Assembly (NCBI GenBank): GCA_002296125.1
Contig: DBHI01000058.1
Location: forward strand, 7,011-15,899
DNA length: 8,889 nucleotides
Source: Anaerolineales bacterium UBA832
GTDB taxonomy: Bacteria > Chloroflexota > Anaerolineae > Anaerolineales > UBA11657
Direction: 5' to 3'
Made by a program: the position numbers and the translations under genes. The notes beneath the pieces were generated by a model. It did not search any database, was not told the origin of the DNA, and saw nothing but the letters and a program-made list of their open reading frames with translations. Shown here piece after piece: positions 7,115 through 8,889 of the stretch. Each line of letters begins with the position of its first letter. The stretch's first letter is position 1.

Positions 7115-7136
7115 AGTACTGACCAAAGTCAGTGCT
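7115..7136. promoter_or_regulatory. Operator-like dyad in the divergent rsmG / Cys-rich gene region
   Basis: The arms agtactgac (7115-7123) and gtcagtgct (7128-7136) flank the four bases caaa. The inner 6+6 bases (actgac, gtcagt) are perfectly symmetric, and the ninth-pair match becomes complete if one G-T pair is allowed in RNA. Its G+C content stands out from the surrounding AT-rich sequence. It abuts TATAAA at 7136-7141, a possible -10 for the rightward Cys-rich gene, so a bound dimer would block that promoter. There is no T run after it, and it lies upstream of both genes, so a terminator is unlikely. Confidence 0.5.
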
Positions 7137-7205
7137 ATAAATAATCAATTATATATGTCGTGTTTGTAATGTGTGATTGGATTTGGTGTTTAGATCGTAT
7201 TTGCT

Positions 7206-7385
7206 ATGAAATTCTTTATAGGTCTTTGCGTAAATTGTAGATATTGTCGAAAAGTTAAAAGTGACAAGAATATATCTTATGTAATGTGCAATTTGTCAAA
7301 ACTTAATTCAAAGTATGACAAATATCCAAGACTACCTGTTTATAAATGTCGTGGGTATGTTATAAAAAATACGTCAAATGATTAG
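7206..7385 (+). CDS. Small Cys-rich protein, probable zinc-binding, 59 residues
   Basis: A short frame encodes 59 residues with five cysteines: Cys8, Cys11 and Cys14 in a C-x2-C-x2-C run, then Cys28 and Cys48. The C-terminal half carries KYPRLPVYKCRGY at 39-51. This spacing suggests a small zinc-binding fold; the function is unknown. From memory, small proteins with an N-terminal CxxC, a central Cys and an ending of the form YPxLPVxxCxGY occur in Chloroflexota genomes, which supports a real gene. An in-frame TAG at 7191-7193 makes the ATG at 7206 the only ATG/GTG/TTG-type start in reach. Its stop (7383-7385) overlaps the start of the HExxH gene by eight bases (ATGATTAG), so the two are probably translationally coupled. 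No Shine-Dalgarno is evident. A possible promoter and operator lie at 7115-7141. Confidence 0.72.
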   Translation: MKFFIGLCVNCRYCRKVKSDKNISYVMCNLSKLNSKYDKYPRLPVYKCRGYVIKNTSND

Positions 7386-7908
7386 AAGAAAATTGCATAA
7401 ATGGGAAGAAAAAGAGGCTAAATTAGTGTTTGCTGATTTTGTTGACTATTCTAGAATAACAGTTTTTGAAGAAGCACTGTGGACAAATCTATTTGATGAC
7501 ATTAGTAGAAAGTGTAGGTTGGTCTCTCCTAGAAATGAAAATGAACATAATGCAATTGCGCTTGGATTTCATTGTTATTTTCCGGTTGCTTTACCCTCTA
7601 TATATGTGGAAACTCAAAGTTGTAGAGTATATATGAGTTGGTTGATTCATGAGATTGCTCATGTGTGGCAATTTCAACGAATGGGATGGAAGTATTTGTA
7701 TGACGTTTTGATATCACATTTGAGATATGGGGCAGATGTTTATGATTATGGTGGTTCTCATGGTCTTAGGAGAAATCGTCAAGTTGGTAAAAAACTAATG
7801 GATTATAATTTAGAACAACAAGCTACCATTCTGCAAGATGCTTATTTAAATCTGATATCATTAGATTATGATTGTATATGGAAAGAAGTTGTATCAGATT
7901 TGGAATAA
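7378..7908 (+). CDS. Putative zinc metallopeptidase-like protein with HEIAHVWQ motif
   Basis: This is a 176-residue cytoplasmic protein without signal peptide or membrane segments. WLIHEIAHVWQFQ at 89-101 contains HExxH (His91, Glu92, His95), the zincin zinc-binding and catalytic motif. A downstream YNLEQQATILQDAY at 143-156 offers Glu146 as a possible third ligand. HExxHVWQ-type motifs followed by an E-Q-x-A helix occur in other uncharacterised predicted metallopeptidases; I infer a zincin fold but do not know substrate or activity. The N-terminal part (1-60) has no recognised motif. The small size suggests a minimal catalytic domain or a processing enzyme for a specific partner. It overlaps the upstream Cys-rich gene by eight bases and precedes surE by 51 bases, so all three are likely on one transcript. 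Start chosen because of the overlap and lack of an alternative ATG nearby. Confidence 0.75.
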   Translation: MIRRKLHKWEEKEAKLVFADFVDYSRITVFEEALWTNLFDDISRKCRLVSPRNENEHNAIALGFHCYFPVALPSIYVETQSCRVYMSWLIHEIAHVWQFQRMGWKYLYDVLISHLRYGADVYDYGGSHGLRRNRQVGKKLMDYNLEQQATILQDAYLNLISLDYDCIWKEVVSDLE

Positions 7909-7959
7909 CAATGTAGTTATATAGTTGCTCTATTCTTAAGGTTGCGGTAAAGTGAAGAC

Positions 7960-8721
7960 ATGAATATATTAATTACGAATGATGATGGAATTAGATCTGC
8001 TGGTTTGCATAGTGTAGCTGAAGCTTTGCAATCAATAGGTGACGTATATGTATTGGCTCCTGATAGAAATTGGTCAGTTGCTAGTCATGCTAAAACACTT
8101 GATAACCCTTTGAAAGTTCGGGATTATTATTTGCCAAAAATTAACAATGCATTTACTAGTAATGGTAGCCCAGCGGATTGTGCTTTATTAGGAATTAGTG
8201 GAGTGCTCGGTGTATCAATTGATGTAGTTGTGGCAGGTATCAATACGAGCAACAATTTAGGTTATGATGTTCACTACTCTGGTACAATTGCTGCTGCAGC
8301 AGAGGCAACTATACAAGGTGTTCCTAGTGTAGCTATGTCTACTCTGTTTAACCAAGATATAGGATATGATCCTGCTGCTAAGGTAGCCTTAGTTGTTGTA
8401 GACCAAGTTATTGAAAGGGGTTTGCCTTCAGATACATTGTTGAATGTAAATGTGCCTACAGTTAAGTATGATCAGATTAAAGGTGTCAAGATCACTAGAC
8501 AGGCTAATAGTCGTCATCATCAGGATGAATTGGTAGATTTTACAGATCCTTATGGCAATAAGTTTTATTGGATAGGAGGCAAACCACATAATGATCCTGA
8601 CAATATTGATACAGATATTGGTGCTGTTGCTAATCTATATGTTTCAGTGACACCTATAAAGCTTAATCGCAGTTCTGATTATTTTACGACTGAATTGGTG
8701 AAATGGGATCTGAAATTGTAG
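7960..8721 (+). CDS. surE: 5'/3'-nucleotidase SurE
   Basis: SurE is a divalent-metal-dependent phosphatase of nucleoside 5'- and 3'-monophosphates (and of short polyphosphate in some species), associated with stationary-phase survival. The 253-residue length is normal. The metal ligands are all visible: Asp8 and Asp9 in MNILITNDDG, Ser39 in APDRNWS, and Asn95 in AGIN at 92-95. Other family marks are NGSPADC at 68-74, LGYDVHYSGT at 100-109, GVPSVAMS at 120-127, FYWIGGKP at 202-209, and SVTPIKL at 229-235. The segment after Asn95 reads TSNN, where a Gly is more usual in place of the Ser; activity is still expected. It lies 51 bases after the HExxH gene and 75 before a transporter gene. The Shine-Dalgarno before its ATG is weak. 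Confidence 0.96.
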   Translation: MNILITNDDGIRSAGLHSVAEALQSIGDVYVLAPDRNWSVASHAKTLDNPLKVRDYYLPKINNAFTSNGSPADCALLGISGVLGVSIDVVVAGINTSNNLGYDVHYSGTIAAAAEATIQGVPSVAMSTLFNQDIGYDPAAKVALVVVDQVIERGLPSDTLLNVNVPTVKYDQIKGVKITRQANSRHHQDELVDFTDPYGNKFYWIGGKPHNDPDNIDTDIGAVANLYVSVTPIKLNRSSDYFTTELVKWDLKL

Positions 8722-8782
8722 TAAACAAACAGTTTTATAATTGGATGAGTTTGTGGGTAACTGTGGAAATAACATGAGAGTT

Positions 8783-8788
8783 AGGAGG
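8783..8788 (+). promoter_or_regulatory. Strong Shine-Dalgarno for the transporter gene
   Basis: A full AGGAGG lies eight bases before the ATG at 8797. It fixes the start of the truncated transporter gene. Together with the LysM gene site it is one of only two strong ribosome binding sites in the window. Confidence 0.8.
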
Positions 8789-8796
8789 TAAAAGAG

Positions 8797-8889
8797 ATGA
8801 AAGATTCTTCAAATGCTAATTTGGTAAACATAGATAACAAACGTGTTTGGAGATCGTGGGCGCTATATGATTGGGCAAATTCAGCATTT
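8797..8889 (+). CDS. N-terminus of a UMF1-type major facilitator transporter
   Basis: Only the first 31 codons are in the window; the frame is open at the right edge. A hydrophilic cytoplasmic leader (residues 1-19) is followed by WALYDWANSAF at 21-31. That is the characteristic opening of the first membrane helix in the UMF1 family of the major facilitator superfamily, related to fungal Atg22 vacuolar effluxers. The family is thought to export small metabolites such as amino acids, but bacterial substrates are largely unknown. The motif is short but distinctive. Start is supported by AGGAGG eight bases upstream. It follows surE by 75 bases with no terminator in between, so readthrough from the surE transcript is possible. 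Confidence 0.75.
   Translation, partial: MKDSSNANLVNIDNKRVWRSWALYDWANSAF

Noticed and set aside
4809..7205. A replication origin in the gaps flanking recF and rsmG
   Set aside because: Scanning for TTATCCACA-like DnaA boxes gave no cluster in either gap. Isolated one-mismatch forms (ttatcctca at 5182-5190, tgtggacaa at 7478-7486) lie in coding sequence.
8729..8764. Inverted repeat acagtt / aactgt between surE and the transporter gene
   Set aside because: Only six pairs with a 24-base loop and no T run; easily due to chance.
1..8889. CRISPR array, tRNA, rRNA, insertion sequence or phage genes
   Set aside because: No regularly spaced repeats, no cloverleaf-like blocks, and no transposase or integrase motifs in any frame that I could see.

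Overview
The window comes from an AT-rich bacterial chromosome (roughly one third G+C by eye). It holds ten genes: eight complete and one cut at each edge. It mixes housekeeping genes (recF, rsmG, surE) with cell-envelope and poorly characterised genes. I see no transposase, integrase, tRNA, rRNA or CRISPR array. Best guess for the source is a low-GC member of the Chloroflexota (Dehalococcoidia or SAR202-like). This rests on recalled resemblance of the 139-residue protein, the small Cys-rich protein and the HExxH protein to Chloroflexota families. It is an inference, not something the sequence proves.

Layout. Positions 1-4808 are all read leftward. In transcription order they encode a secreted or lipid-anchored zinc protease with an immune-inhibitor-A-like C-terminal domain (2736-4808), a classical short-chain dehydrogenase (1826-2686), a conserved 139-residue protein (1353-1772), a two-LysM lipoprotein (358-1167) and the start of a further gene (1-147). 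The first three are separated by only about 50 bases and could be one transcript. The LysM gene has its own leader with a strong ribosome binding site, and its start is a GTG at 1167 rather than the ATG further upstream. Two leader or intergenic regions in this block (148-357 and 1168-1352) are rich in inverted repeats.

recF (4993-6216, rightward) and rsmG (6220-6945, leftward) meet tail to tail with three bases between their stop codons. A 260-base divergent intergenic region (6946-7205) follows. It contains a well-formed dyad (7115-7136) abutting a possible -10 element. From there a rightward group runs to the window end: a 59-residue Cys-rich protein, overlapping by eight bases a 176-residue HExxH protein, then surE and the start of a UMF1-type major facilitator transporter.

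How they fit together. RecF (gap repair), RsmG (16S rRNA methylation) and SurE (nucleotide phosphatase) are independent housekeeping functions. The protease and the LysM protein both act outside the cytoplasmic membrane. The most interesting uncharacterised unit is the translationally coupled Cys-rich/HExxH pair with a possible operator upstream. No clear defence, mobile or biosynthetic system is visible.
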